This document shows, piece by piece, positions 33,897-45,852 of a stretch of DNA of 64,000 nt. Both the position numbers and the translations under genes were made by a program. The DNA comes from Neoechinorhynchus agilis (taxonomy: Eukaryota; Acanthocephala): positions 7,874,001 to 7,938,000 of the forward strand of contig CM121342.1 of assembly GCA_051530055.1 (NCBI GenBank). Reading direction: 5' to 3'. The notes beneath the pieces were generated by a model. It searched no databases, had not been told where the DNA came from, and saw only the letters and a list, made by a program, of their open reading frames with translations. Each line of letters opens with the position of its first letter. Position 1 is the stretch's first letter.

Positions 33897-34860
33897 TTAT
33901 CGCAACACTCCAAATAACAAACAAAAGTTCATGTTTAGAGCCTTCAAAGGTTCAGTTGCACTTTGGTTTAAAGTGCTCGATTCTTGCATTCTGGTTCTCC
34001 GTGATTTTGTTCGTGGTTGTTGCTCAATTTGGTCTAACGGCACTCCACGCTCTAAAGATTTTTGCCCTTGCTTAATTGAAGAACATTTAAGATCTCCTGT
34101 TCGCATCACCGCTTTTTTAGTTTTAACGGCTGAACTTGTTTTTGCATCCAAAAAACCTTCGATAATCGCACAGAATTTACAATAGTAAAGATCATTTCGA
34201 CGGTATCGGATTCGACTTACAACAACTTTGCATCGATTGCATTGACGTTGGACTTTTGCTCGTTTCGCCCGCGAAGAACTTGTTTCCGGGTGCTTGCGTT
34301 TTGTCGGTTCAATGGTTCTTTTGTTGAACGCTTCATTGAAATTGTCTTCATTTTGGTCTTGACGTTGCTCGACGGCAATATTCGTTGGGTCTTTTGGAAT
34401 ACTGGCTTCTATGCATTTCTCACAAAGACAGAGTCCATAATAATCAAACAATTTAGAAATTTCACTCATTCCACATTTAATGCAACATCGAATATCGCCA
34501 CTATCTCCAGTCTTGCCTTCTAATTCTGGGTTCTGATTGGTTTGACTGTTTAAGGAAAGGTAATGTGACAATTTTACTGCTTCGTCTTTACATTCGAGTT
34601 CATCTTCTTGATTATTTTCATGTTGAATTTTACCGGCTTGCACGTTTGAAGAACTACATTCCTGACATATGAAAGATCCTTTCGATGAATACCAAATTGA
34701 ACTATCGTTTGAACCGCATTTAGAGTATTGTCAGCGTACACAATTGCTCCACAATCAGAAGACGGAATATGTTTTGTGTCTTTAGCCCAACTGGACTCGA
34801 ATTCATTAGTTCTAATCACTCCTTCTTGAACCAGTTCATTCTTGCAAGCGTCTACTTATA
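33897..34860 (-). CDS. Protein with three CxxC-CxxC (GATA-type-like) zinc fingers
   Basis: The main frame 33897-34700 encodes two clear four-cysteine fingers, CIKCGMSE...LCLCEKC and CNRCKVVVS...YYCKFC, each with about 17 residues between the cysteine pairs. A third finger-like segment (KCGSNDSSIWYSS...FICQEC) precedes them in the same frame and resembles the GATA finger pattern with Trp/Tyr after the first pair. Its first cysteine codon is TAC (Tyr). The upstream coding block (34730-34855, ACKNELVQEGVIRTNEFESS) is one base out of frame, so an indel or intron is needed there. The C-terminal part is basic (TKRKHPETSSSRAKRAK), suggesting nuclear DNA or chromatin binding. The family is not certain. 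Confidence 0.6.
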
Positions 34861-35989
34861 TATCATTTTTTGTTCCAAAAACAAAACGCCCACAAAGTTG
34901 GTGTGCGTGGTTGACGGTCTTGAGAATTAAAAAAATCTACACAAAGGTTTCCGGATCTTCTTTTTTTAATAGTCGACCACAATCAAAAGCGTTAGACTTT
35001 TAAATAAGAACCATGCAAAATGCTAAAATTAGAATATCGAAATGCTATTCAAACGCAAAAGTGCTTCTTCAGAGCTTGTGTTTTAATTTTGCGTCTCCCA
35101 AATATCAAATATTCAATAAATTACTTCAAATTTCATAATTCTGCATAGTGTTTTGTTGATGTTAACTAATTTAAGTGTTTTAATGTTTTTAAAACATCTC
35201 TGACTCAGTTTATTTTCCATTTTAGGCACACAGCTAACCGATATCTTGCTGTAGGGATACGAATCCATCCGGATTGTCAAATTCATCCTCCCGAGGAGTA
35301 GGCGGGAGACTCATCAGTCAGTTTCCTTCGTGGATGTTGGATAATTGGACATTGAAAAAGAGGGATGCGAGGCTAAAGTTCGAGTAAAGGGTATTCCAAA
35401 AACACTGAATCAATATAATCGGCTTACCAGTAAACATTAAATAATTTTCTTAGTTTTGCGATGCTCATCTCAGATTTACGTTCACTAATTTATTTCCCTG
35501 ATATTTCACGTCGGTTCAAAACTTTGACTTTTGTTTCGAAACAATTCAACAATTGCAAACTTTGAGGAAATGTGAATTTTGGAATCTGAGCGGAGTGACA
35601 AAACTAAGAAAGTCTCATTTCACCCGTCGGAGATCCAAGACATTAAATAATTTAGTTGTCTTCAGAAAGCCTTAAAACCACATTGAAACTATGCAACTTT
35701 ATAATTTTTTTTTCATGTTCTACAATTTATTTTAAAATGATTAAATCGTCCCCCGGACGCTGACCGCATTTAGATTGGTGATGGTCGTAAATGAACTTCT
35801 TTTTTTGAAATTCGTCTCTGTACTGAGAAATGACGTAATTACTTACACGGAAGAATCGTGACAAATATTTAATCGCGTATTTGGAAGCTTTTTTTAAGAA
35901 ACAATTTTTATCTTCAATAAGAATAATTTGATGGCGGTGCATGTGTGTTGTCTTACCAAAATCCTCTGTATGCCTGGCTATCCTCAATT
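34861..35989. other. Intergenic region with repeat fragments
   Basis: Bases 35240-35365 are a reverse-strand fragment of the dispersed repeat at 1-745 ('cctcccgaggagtaggcggg'). Bases 35490-35530 share 'taaataatttatttccctga' with 56345. A minus-strand 86-codon frame (35727-35987) contains a KYAIKYLSRFF helix that faintly recalls RPL22, but the rest does not fit and I do not call it a gene. Confidence 0.45.
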
Positions 35990-36335
35990 GTCGCCCGAAT
36001 GCTTGCAGTGTTGTCTCTCAACACGGCGATGCTGATATTTTGAACCCGTTATAACCTGAAGGCGTCGCTTCAGAAGTTAAAGAGCCTCGCTACCAAGAAA
36101 TCCGTAGGTCTCAACCCCAAAAGGCACAAACACATTGGCTAAATCGAGGTATTTCGCCGTTTTCCGCTTTCGGCAGCGCTCGCTGCACCTCCAGCTTGAA
36201 CCACCGAGAATTTGAGATTGCTGGCCTTGAGTGTATCGACACAGTGGCGTCCTAGAGGAGGCAGTTACCCTCCCGCCACGGAAATGCGATCACCCCGTCA
36301 GGTCTACGCCTTTCGTCCCTACAGAGGTTGACAGG
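35990..36335 (-). mobile_element. RT polyprotein C-terminal relic
   Basis: In broken frames, the minus strand reads GRHCVDTLKASNLKFSVVQA, then a Lys/Arg-rich helix, then LGLRPTDFLVARLFNF and SIAVLRDNTASIRA. These match the extreme C-terminus of the same type of reverse-transcriptase polyprotein as 28700-29000. Several stops show it is dead. The 'cctcccgccacgga' motif is shared with 29041 ('cctcccaccacgga'). Confidence 0.6.
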
Positions 36336-36619
36336 TTCCAAAGCACCATGTTAATTTCGGCATGTCTTTCGAATCTGCCCACTGATTTTCTGCGAGCTAT
36401 AACATTTTGGGTTTTTTAAAGGTCATTGATTTGAACTTTTATGTCGTGTCCGTTTTCGTTTCGTAGCTTAGATTGATATGAATCCTTTCAGACAAAATTT
36501 AAAATCCTTTTCCTCAGGTTCCATGTTCTTGCCATTGGAAGGAGATTCGATAACAAATCCAACAGGAAGTCAAGGTCGGAGGGCGGTATATAGATTCCGG
36601 GGTTAGATTTCTCCTTTTT

Positions 36620-36822
36620 CCATCAATAACCTGGATATAGTGAATGGTGGTGGTGAACATAATCCCTCCCGCGACTCAAGATTTTCCTTTAAAATTACTA
36701 TGAACTATTTCGAAAGAGAAATCTAATCGACTAGATCGATGAGACGATATTGATAATTTTAAAGGAATCTTGAATACACCACCATTCCGATGATTTTCTG
36801 GATTAATCTCCTGAATGTCTCA
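36620..36822. repeat. Inverted-repeat element upstream of ELP3
   Basis: Imperfect arms face each other across about 50 bp: 'actcaagattttcctttaaa' near 36675 against 'ttttaaaggaatcttgaat' near 36757. 'aatggtggtgg' and 'ccaccatt' lie further out. A MITE-like foldback close to the ELP3 5' end could influence its promoter. Confidence 0.6.
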
Positions 36823-36842
36823 CGTATTTAGAAAGTCCTCAA

Positions 36843-39624
36843 ATGCTTATAAAAGAGGCTATAAATGAAATCGCCGCAGGTCTTGTGATGCAATACGAAC
36901 GTGGCGAGAAACTAAACGTTCAAAAGTCAGTTGACTCCACTGTTTGATGTTTTCACTCTTGTTTAGAATGACCACTATTGTTTGTCGGAAACTGAGTTTA
37001 TCTAGTCAACCCCGTTTGACGGAGATTATCGCTTGTATTCCTTTAAAATACAAAGATGCTATATTGCCACAAATCAAGGCGAAACCGGTTCGAACCGCTT
37101 CTGGGATTGCCATTTTTGCTGTAATGTGCAAACCCCATATAAGTGGATTAAGTCAATCTATTCATTATAGGGACCTTCTTTTAATGACTTCATCCACTCT
37201 TATTTCATTAAGCTACTCTTGAACTTGAGGATTTTTCCTCTTTTAACACATTCGAGTTGTTAACGGTCAATAATCCGAAATTGTGCAAATATTCATTTGG
37301 AAAGTAGTCGCTTTTTTCATTATAAAATCAAATTTGGCCATTAATTGGACTACACGTGGGACTCGATCATCTTGGTCCCCGATAAACGAGTGGTCCGATT
37401 AACCCCATTGACTGTATATTCTTTAAAATAAATTCCTAGAAAAACCTCTTCAGGTTCTTGTTGAAACAAAACCCTTTTGCCACCAAATAGCCATTCCTTT
37501 TTTGTCCAATGTTCTCTAATGAATTCTTGTCGGTCGCCTCGTGCAAATATTCATTAGGAAAGTAGTCGTTTTTTCATTATAAAATCAAATTTGGCGATTA
37601 ATTGGACCACCGTTGCTTATTAGGACCAAATTCTAATGAACCGAAACGAATCTATTTACATGAACGTATTCAAATTGTGCGGTTAATTGTACCCTTCAAA
37701 TAAACTTCTTAAAAACAAATTCTTAGAAAAAGCTCTTAAAGTTTAAAAAGGAAAAATCCATTAGATGTCCTCATTTAAGTTTTACTGGTAACGTTTGCGT
37801 TTACTGTCCTGGTGGACCTGACTCTGACTTTGAATACTCTACTCAATCTTATACCGGATACGAACCCACTTCGATGCGAGCAATTCGTGCTAGATACGAT
37901 CCGATGCTTCAAGTACGTGAGCGAATGCGGCAATACCGAATATTGGGTCATGAGGTAGACAAAGTTGAATTCGTGTTGATGGGTGGCACATTTCTGTGCC
38001 TTTCAGCCGATTATCGGGACTATTTTATCCGGACACTGCACGATGCACTTAGTGGTCATAGCAGTTCAAGTGTTGATGAAGCTATTCGAAACGCAGAACG
38101 ATCTGCCATGATTAAGAACGTTGGTTTGACCATTGAAACAAGACCGGATTATTGCCTTCGTCCGCATTTGAATGATATGCTTTCTTATGGTGTTACTCGA
38201 CTTGAAATCGGGGTTCAAAGTTTATACGAAGACGTTGCTAGAGACACCAATAGAGGACATACTGTTAACGCCGTCGCAGAATCATTCCATTATGCCAAAG
38301 ATTGTGGATTTAAAGTGGTTAGTCACATGATGCCCAACCTACCGAATGTCGACTATGAACGTGATTATCTACAATTTGTCGAGTACTTCGAAAATCCAAT
38401 GTTTCGATCCGATGGTCTAAAGATTTACCCGACTTTGGTTATCAGAGGGACTGGTTTGTACGTTTTGTTTGCCTACAATGAAAATTATTTGTTCATAAAG
38501 GTTTATATGAATTATGGAAATCTAATCGATACAAAAGCTATGCACCTTCCGTTCTTATTGATTTTCTGGCTCATATAATGGCACTGGTGCCACCGTGGAC
38601 AAGGATTTACCGAGTTCAAAGGTATGCTGAATGTTAATGGATTTTTGTTTTTAATTCTTCGTTTTACTGAACCTCGCTCTAATTTACGAATCATCAAGGT
38701 TTCAAAATCTTAAAAGATATGGGTTATTAAAAACGCTTTAATTTCTAAAGTCGTTCATTTCAGAGTATGCGTTTTTGTCACCGAAATGCTACAAAGTTTC
38801 AATATTAAGTCAAAACTAAATGCTTAATCAATTTTATAGTTTTAATATAGTCTTCATTTCGGATCGCGTATATGATTGAGAAACATTGAATTTTATTATA
38901 AAAGTCTACTGACGACCTACAGACATTTATTTGTGGCTGATTCAAAAAGTCTTAATTTTCGATCCACGATACAATGCTTACAATTCGATTTTGATACTTC
39001 AATCTTGGAATATCTCCTTAAATATTTCTTTAAGGGACATTCCCATGCCATTGGTGACATCAGGAGTAGAAAAGGGCAATGTTCGTGAATTAGCTCTTAA
39101 ACGGATGAAGGAACTCGATCTAAAGTGCCGTGATGTACGAACACGTGAAGTCGGTATTCAACAAATCCACCACCAAATCCGACCGAAGGATATTGAATTT
39201 ATTCGACGAGATTACAGCGCCAACGGTGGATGGGAATCGTTCTTGTCTTACGAAGATTGTGAACAAGACATCTTAGTTGGACTTTTGCGCCTTCGAAAAT
39301 GTTCATCTCAGACATTCCGGAAGGAGTTAGTAGGCAATGTTTCAATTGTCCGAGAGCTTCATGTTTACGGTGAGGTAGTCCCCATAGGATCCCGTAGTTC
39401 AGCAAAGTATCAACATCAAGGAATCGGCGCATTGTTGATGCAAGAAGCCGAGCGAATCGCTAAGATGGAACATTGCTCGGAAAAACTCAGTGTGATTTCA
39501 GGTTGGTTATATGACTTTCTTTTGCGAGATTCCGAGAAAACCTATTTTAGCCGTTGGAACACGGAATTATTATAGAAAACTTGGATATGAACTAGACGGC
39601 CCTTATATGTCAAAAGAATTGTGA
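36843..39624 (+). CDS. ELP3: Elongator complex catalytic subunit ELP3 (tRNA U34 acetyltransferase)
   Basis: Six exons: 36843-36925, 36967-~37139, ~37763-38453, 38501-38621, 39035-39501 and 39551-39624. The protein of about 525 aa follows ELP3 throughout. It has a radical-SAM domain with the conserved cysteines ([24 protein letters not shown]), [37 protein letters not shown] and [13 protein letters not shown], and a C-terminal GNAT domain with [38 protein letters not shown] and [11 protein letters not shown]. Elongator modifies wobble uridines of tRNAs. Exon 1 is preceded by 'tatttag', suggesting a trans-splice site. The exon 2/3 junction lies inside the Cys motif and lacks a canonical donor: the genome reads CATATAAGTGG where CAT-AG-gtaagtgg would be expected. 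That intron is long and contains a repeated 67-bp element. Confidence 0.95.
37283..37607. repeat. 67-bp direct repeat in ELP3 intron 2
   Basis: 'gtgcaaatattcatttggaa' and the following 'agtagtcgcttttttcatta' to 'aattggac' occur at 37283-37350 and again with few changes at 37541-37607. They are separated by about 190 bp containing 'gtggtccgattaacccc'-type sequence. It may be a duplicated or transposed element that enlarged this intron. Confidence 0.85.
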
Positions 39625-40094
39625 TTTCTATTTATGAATCTAGTTATTAATTTTAACAGCTCTCATTTTGTCCAAACATACCTTGTCAAATCGAACTTTT
39701 TCCAAGTTTCTTAGGCTTTTGAAGGATTTAAAAAACTAGACTAGCCTCACTGTCACCGCTGCATAAATAGTTTTTCGCTTTTTGAAAAATCCCTCACACA
39801 TTTGCTGATTATTAACCAAAATTCGACCTCATTTCGGATGGGTGAAGTGTGTCTTTAGCACACAAATCCCCCGATTAAAACGATAAGTCTCAATAGTTCG
39901 CCGTTTGGTGGCTTCTCTACTATTTACAACACGTTTGCCGAGAATTAAGTCGTCTGCAAATGATTTTTTAATTTTTTTCTCAAGAAACTATCAAACGCAC
40001 ACATTTTTGTATTTGTTAACATGCCCAAATTAGATAACGATTTTCCCAGAAAAAAGGAGAACCTTTAATTTTTAAAATTTACAGTACATTTCAG
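39625..40094. other. ELP3-TM9SF4 spacer
   Basis: No gene. AT-rich sequence ends in 'catttcag' immediately before the TM9SF4 ATG. Same-strand spacing of 470 bp with an acceptor at the downstream ATG allows either an operon or separate promoters. Confidence 0.4.
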
Positions 40095-43000
40095 ATGAGT
40101 TTAATTTTCTTTTCAATGTTCACCATTGTAAACCTTGTCAAACCAATCTACATCAAAGACGGAAATCCTTCGTTTTACGCCAAAGGCGACGAAGTACGAG
40201 TGAACGCTGTCAAGCTGTTTAGTGAGCGATATCAGTTGTCCTATTTGTTTTATCAAATGCCTTTAAATTTTGGCGAATCTTCTAACGGGTGTCGAAGAAG
40301 ATTTTTCAATTGAACATTGCAAACCTGAAAAGCTTGAGTACAAAAAAGAGTCGCTCAGTAGGTTCATGTCGGCGTTAATTTCTTTTTAAATATTTATGTA
40401 GGTGAATTCTTGGCAGGTGATCGACTTGTCAACACTAATTTTGAAATCAAAGTGGAAGAAGATGCGAAATGTAAAGTTCTTTGCCCAGAGAGAACTTTTG
40501 GAAAGGATGAAATAGATCAGATACGGCATTTCATCAAAGGATCCTACAGAGCTATGCTGTAAGTACACAATTTAGTTTAATAAATTGAAATTTGAAACTT
40601 TACACCAATTTTAAAAACCTGAGCATATAATACAGTATAGAATTTGTTCTTTATAAGTACACAAAACTCAATAGCTTGATTTTAAGCTCAAATGTTGAAA
40701 AATAACTGCTCCCATGAATAAACAAAATTTCTGCATACAACTAGCAAAAAAAGTTGTTCTTGAATTTCAGCCCATTGATTCTTTTTTCTAACGGCTCATT
40801 GTAACGTCGTCTCCTTTTTTAAAGCGTTGCTGACAATTTATTAGGAGTTCAACGCAAAACCGGCGATAAATTCGGCAGTTTTCAAATCGGATACCCTCTT
40901 GGATCGCCCCTGACACACGACAACAATCAGCGTCTAATAGTGACGAATCATCTCAAATTCAACTTCAAGTATAACAAGTTAAAGTCTACTAGCCCCAGAA
41001 ATCAAGGATCAAATTTACAAATCGTAGACTTTACCATTGAACCCATGAGCGTCGTAGGTGTTGAAATCGAAGACGATAAATGTACTATGCCATTTACAAG
41101 TGACAAACTCGAAATTTGGGATAAGGACAAAAGTGTAAATACCTCGTTTACTTATGAGGTATCATGGGAATCTAGTGATCTTTCCTGGTCTGAAAGATGG
41201 AACAACTACGTCCGTTCGTACACCGAACAAGTTCACTCATTCTCAGTGGTTAATTCGTTTATGATTGTCGGATTCGTCGCTGCTGCTCTCGGTTTTTTCC
41301 TATGCCGTATGGTAAATCGAGATATCTACCAATACAATGCTCAAGTCGACGATGATGTGATTGAAGAAAGTGGATGGAAGCTTACTCATGGGGATGTTTT
41401 CAGACCTCCTCAAGCGAGATTGGCTTTGTGCGTACTCGTAGGAAGTGGAACGCAGCTTTTGATGTCTTTAACCGGTGTTGCAGGTATCTACTGAAGATTT
41501 TGACACAGCTTTTAAACGATTCACTTGTGTTCAGTTCTTGCATTTATTGGGCAGGTATCTCCAGCGATGCGTGGATCTCTGATGACTGCAGGTTTGGTTC
41601 TTTATGTGTTTGGAGGAATCTTGGCTGGATATTGGGTCGGAAGGCTTTATCGAAGCGTAGATCAAAACTTCCATCCCACACGGGCCATTTTCAATTTGTA
41701 TCCATCTTGATTTCTGATGCACTATTTTCATAAATTTAAGTCCTTAATCTACCAGCAGATGGGAGTATTTGATAAAAACGGTAAACGCTGGAAAAGAGCT
41801 TCGTTTTATGTAAGTTCAATGGATTTTTTTATTGAATTCTATACAAACCTTTAGACGGCCTTAATGTTCCCTTTTGTTACACTCGGCATTATTTTGTTTG
41901 TTAGTGCCGTTGTGTCGATCAAACAATCAAGTAGCAAAATAAGTACATCTTGGATTTTCGGACTTATATTCGGTTGGATATTCTTGTTACTTCCAACAGT
42001 ATTCACTGGATATAATCTTGGATTTAGAAAGCAGGTTTTTGTTCAAAACAATCAAAAACTTCAATTACCGATTAAACTGTTTTAGCCGTACCAATTTCCG
42101 TTTCGACCTAACCGTATTCCAAGAATGATACCGAATCAGCCATACTACCACAATTTCATGTACAGGTAAAAGCCAGTCGAAAACTCTACTAAAAAAGAGG
42201 ATTTTTGCCCCATCTTTGGGCCATTGAAGTTTAGATACGAAACCTAAAACATAGGGATATTTATTTGAAGATTACGTCTTTAAGCTGAATACGAAACAAG
42301 TGTCCGTTAACATGAAAAAAAGAATTAAGTGGCATACTTTTCTAAAGTTTAACAAGAATTTTATTAGGGCTGAAGTAGTAGACATCGTACTTTTGAGATA
42401 TTTTAGCTGTGCAATTCTTGGGGAAACTCCTTTGGAAAAGAATTTGTCGACGAACAAATCGATACTTTTGCTTTTATTTTTTCTCCAAAAACCATTCTGG
42501 AATAGGTTTGATCTGCTTTCCCCATTTGAAATCTGAATAACATTATTAAAAAAATCGAATTGATTTGCGTGCGTTTTGAGATATTTTAAATGTACATTGT
42601 GGTGCGATTAAGTTTTGTTCAGCATTTCAAATGCTAATTTGCTTCCAAATATCTATTTTAAAGTAACCATGTGAATCATTGATAGATGTTTTTTCAAAAA
42701 AAAACCAAATTTTAGCTCATTGATCGGTGGAATATTGCCGTTTTCGGTTCTTTTTGTAGAACTTCACAACGTCTATGAGGTAAGTAGCGTTTTTTTCACT
42801 TATTTCTCTTCTAAATACACTACTAAATTCGCAGGCACTTTGGAGAAACGGGATTTACGGTTTCTGCGGTTATATGCTGATTGCTTTGACGCTCTATGTT
42901 ATATCTATCTGTGAAATATCGATCTTTACTACATATCGATTACTACAAAAGGAAGATTATCGGTGGTGGTGGAAATCGTTCACAGCACCGGCCGGGACTG

Positions 43001-43249
43001 CCATCTACATGCTCCTCTATTCCATCTACTACTATTTCGTAATTGTGAGTATCTTCATCCGTCAAAGAATTATTTTACCTCCTTTTTTAGCTCGATATGT
43101 CGTCCGTTACTGGTTTGGCCCCAAAGATATATTATTTTGGATACGTTTCGTTGATATGTGCAACCGTTGGACTCCTGTCAGGAACAACCGGATTCTGGGC
43201 GTCCTTTGTCTTTGTTCGCCGAATCTTCTCTTATTTGAAAGTTGATTAA
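40095..43249 (+). CDS. TM9SF4: Transmembrane 9 superfamily member 4-like (nonaspanin)
   Basis: Ten exons: 40095-40357 (with one frame break), 40402-40558, 40825-41483, 41535-41656, 41759-41809, 41855-42034, 42086-42165, 42716-42779, 42835-43044 and 43091-43249. The gene encodes a Golgi/endosomal nonaspanin with a signal peptide, a lumenal domain and nine membrane spans. Diagnostic matches are GDRLVNTNFEIKVEEDAKC, ESGWKLTHGDVFRPPQ, MRGSLMTAGLVLYVFGG, GRLYRS, LGFRKQ followed by a PVRTNQIPRQIP-like segment (RPNRIPRMIPNQ), IGGILPF, KEDYRWWWKSF and GTTGFWASFVFVRRIF, and a C-terminal LKVD. RWWWKSF and the CKVLC loop favour TM9SF4 over TM9SF2. In exon 1 the frame shifts by one base around 40285-40300 (cttctaacgggtgtc), between SYLFYQMP and HCKPEKLEY. 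The ATG directly follows catttcag. Confidence 0.93.
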
Positions 43250-43379
43250 AGTTGAACTTTGTCCGATGAAAGCACTTTGGCAAAAAAAGAGCAAAATGAA
43301 CTCTGTGCATTAAATGCTCAGTTCGATAGCTAAAGCCTCGATTTTTAGACCCTTTTTTAATATTAAAACCATGATTTAG

Positions 43380-45430
43380 TGTTTTGATTTCGTTAAGGAA
43401 ATCTTTTCAATTAGATTTTATTTTAAATTCTGTCAGTGAATTCGTTGAAGAAATCTTAACAGATAAAATTTTCAAATATTGTCTTTGAATTTCGTTAAGA
43501 AAATCTTTTTAATTAGTTATTTTAATATTCATTGAATTCATTTATGGAATATCATTGATTAGATTTTTTAAAGGTTGTCTTTGAATTTCGTTAAGGAAAT
43601 CTTTTTAATTAGTTCTTTTAATATTCATTGGATTTCTTGGTTAGGGAATATCATTGATTAGATTTTTCAAAGATTGTCTTTTAATTTCGTTGCGAAAATC
43701 TTTTTAATTAGTTCTTTTAATATTCATTGGATTTCTCGGTTAGGGAATATCATTGACTAGATTTTTCAAAGGTTGTCTTTTAATTTCGTTAAGAAAAAAA
43801 AAATTGATTTCTTTAGGGAATATCATTGACTGATTTTTCAAAGTTGTCTTTTAATTTCGTTAGAAAATCTTTTTAATTAGTTCTTTTAATATTCATTGGA
43901 TTTCTGTTAGGGAATATCATTGACTGATTTTTCAAAGGTTGTCTTTAATTTCGTTAAGAAAATCTTTTTAATTAGTTCTTTTAATATTCATTGGATTTCT
44001 GGTTAGGGAATATCATTGACTAGATTTTTCAAAGGTTGTCTTTTAATTTCGTTAAGAAAATCTTTTTAATTAGTTCTTTTAATATTCATTGGATTTCTTG
44101 GTTAGGGAATATCATTGACTAGATTTTTCAAAGGTTGTCTTTTAATTTCGTTACGAAAATCTTTTTAATTAGTTCTTTTAATATTCATTGGATTTCTCGG
44201 TTAGGGAATATCATTGACTAGATTTTTCAAAGGTTGTCTTTTAATTTCGTTAAGAAAATCTTTTTAATTAGTTCTTTTAATATTCATTGGATTTCTCGGT
44301 TAGGGAATATCATTGACTGGATTTTTCAAAGGTTGTCTTTTAATTTCGTTAAGAAAATCTTTTTAATTAGTTCTTTTAATATTCATTGGATTTCTTGTTT
44401 AGGGAATATCATTGACTAGATTTTTCAAAGATTGTCTTTTAATTTCGTTACGAAAATCTTTTTAATTAGTTCTTTTAATATTCATTGGATTTCTTGGTTA
44501 GGGAATATCTGATGATTTTTCAAGTGTCTTTATTTCGTTAGAAAATCTTTTTAATTAGTTCTTTTAATATTCATTGGATTTCTTGTTAGGGAATATCATT
44601 GACTAGATTTTTCAAAGGTTGTCTTTTAATTTCGTTACGAAAATCTTTTTAATTAGTTCTTTTAATATTCATTGGATTTCTTGGTTAGGGAATATCATTG
44701 ACTGGATTTTTCAAAGGTTGTCTTTTAATTTCGTTAAGAAAATCTTTTTAATTAGTTCTTTTAATATTCATTGGATTTCTTGGTTAGAATATCATTGACT
44801 AGATTTTTCAAAGATTGTCTTTTAATTTCGTTAAGAAAATCTTTTTAATTAGTTCTTTTAATATTCATTGGATTTCTTGGTTAGGGAATATCATTGACTA
44901 GATTTTTCAAAGATTGTCTTTTAATTTCGTTACGAAAACTTTTAATTAGTTCTTTTAATATTATTGGATTCTTTGGGAATATCATTGACTGATTTTTCAA
45001 AGTTGTTTTTATTTCGTTAGAAAATCTTTTTAATTAGTTCTTTTAATATTCATTGGATTTCTTGGTTAGGGAATATCATTGACTAGATTTTTCAAAGGTT
45101 GTCTTTTAATTTCGTTAAGAAAATCTTTTTAATTAGTTCTTTTAATATTCATTGGATTTCTCGGTTAGGGAATATCATTGACTAGATTTTTCAAAGGTTG
45201 TCTTTTAATTTCGTTAAGAAAATCTTTTTAATTAGTTCTTTTAATATTCATTGGATTTCTTGGTTAGGGAATATCATTGACTGGATTTTTCAAAGGTTGT
45301 CTTTGAATTTCGTTAAGAAAATCTTTTTAATTAGTTCTTTTAATATTCATTGGATTTCTTGGTTTGGGAATATCATTGACTGGATTTTTCAAAGGTTGTC
45401 TTTGAATTTCATTAACGAAATTTTAACAGA
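43380..45430. repeat. 99-bp tandem array, about 20 copies
   Basis: The unit is 'aatctttttaattagttctt', 'ttaatattcattggatttct', 'ggttagggaatatcattgac', 'tagatttttcaaaggttgtc', then 'ttttaatttcgttaagaa'. Starts at 44241, 44340 and 44439 give an exact 99-bp period. Because 99 is divisible by three, open frames run through neighbouring units, but they read as low-complexity repeats and not as a gene. Copies near 43790-43930, 44510-44540 and 44940-45010 have many single-base deletions. The array begins about 130 bp after the TM9SF4 stop. Confidence 0.96.
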
Positions 45431-45852
45431 TAAATTTTGTTACGATCGTCGCTGAAATTCTTTAAGAGAATCGTACCGATTAGATGTTTCGCTTTAAGAA
45501 CTCTTGCCAGACAAAAATCAATTGAAGAATATTGGGGAATTTGTCAACAACGAGTACCACTTCTAATTTCAAATCAATTCTCTTTATTCTCTTTATCCTT
45601 CTTTTATTTAGATTTTTACAACTCAATTTGCGAATCTATTGAAAACAATTCACACTTATAAACTTTAAGCATCTCAAATTTATTGTAACCAAACATTAGA
45701 TTGGTGATTTTATCCATACCTTTTTAGTATTTGGTTCTATTAAAATTTATCGGTGAGTTTACGAATTTGGCTCTAAACGTTGATTCACAATGGTTTTCTT
45801 TTTTTTGTATGAAAAGTTTCATCCATAACCTTAAAAATCTTGTCATTTGTAG

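Noticed and set aside
35727-35987. Possible RPL22-like exon on the minus strand
   Set aside because: Only one short helix (KYAIKYLSRFF) recalls RPL22. The surrounding residues and length do not fit, and the flanking DNA is retroelement relic.
44234-45455. Frame with repeated FNFVKKIFLISSFNIHWI peptide
   Set aside because: It is the 99-bp tandem repeat read through, low complexity, with no start context or flanking exons.
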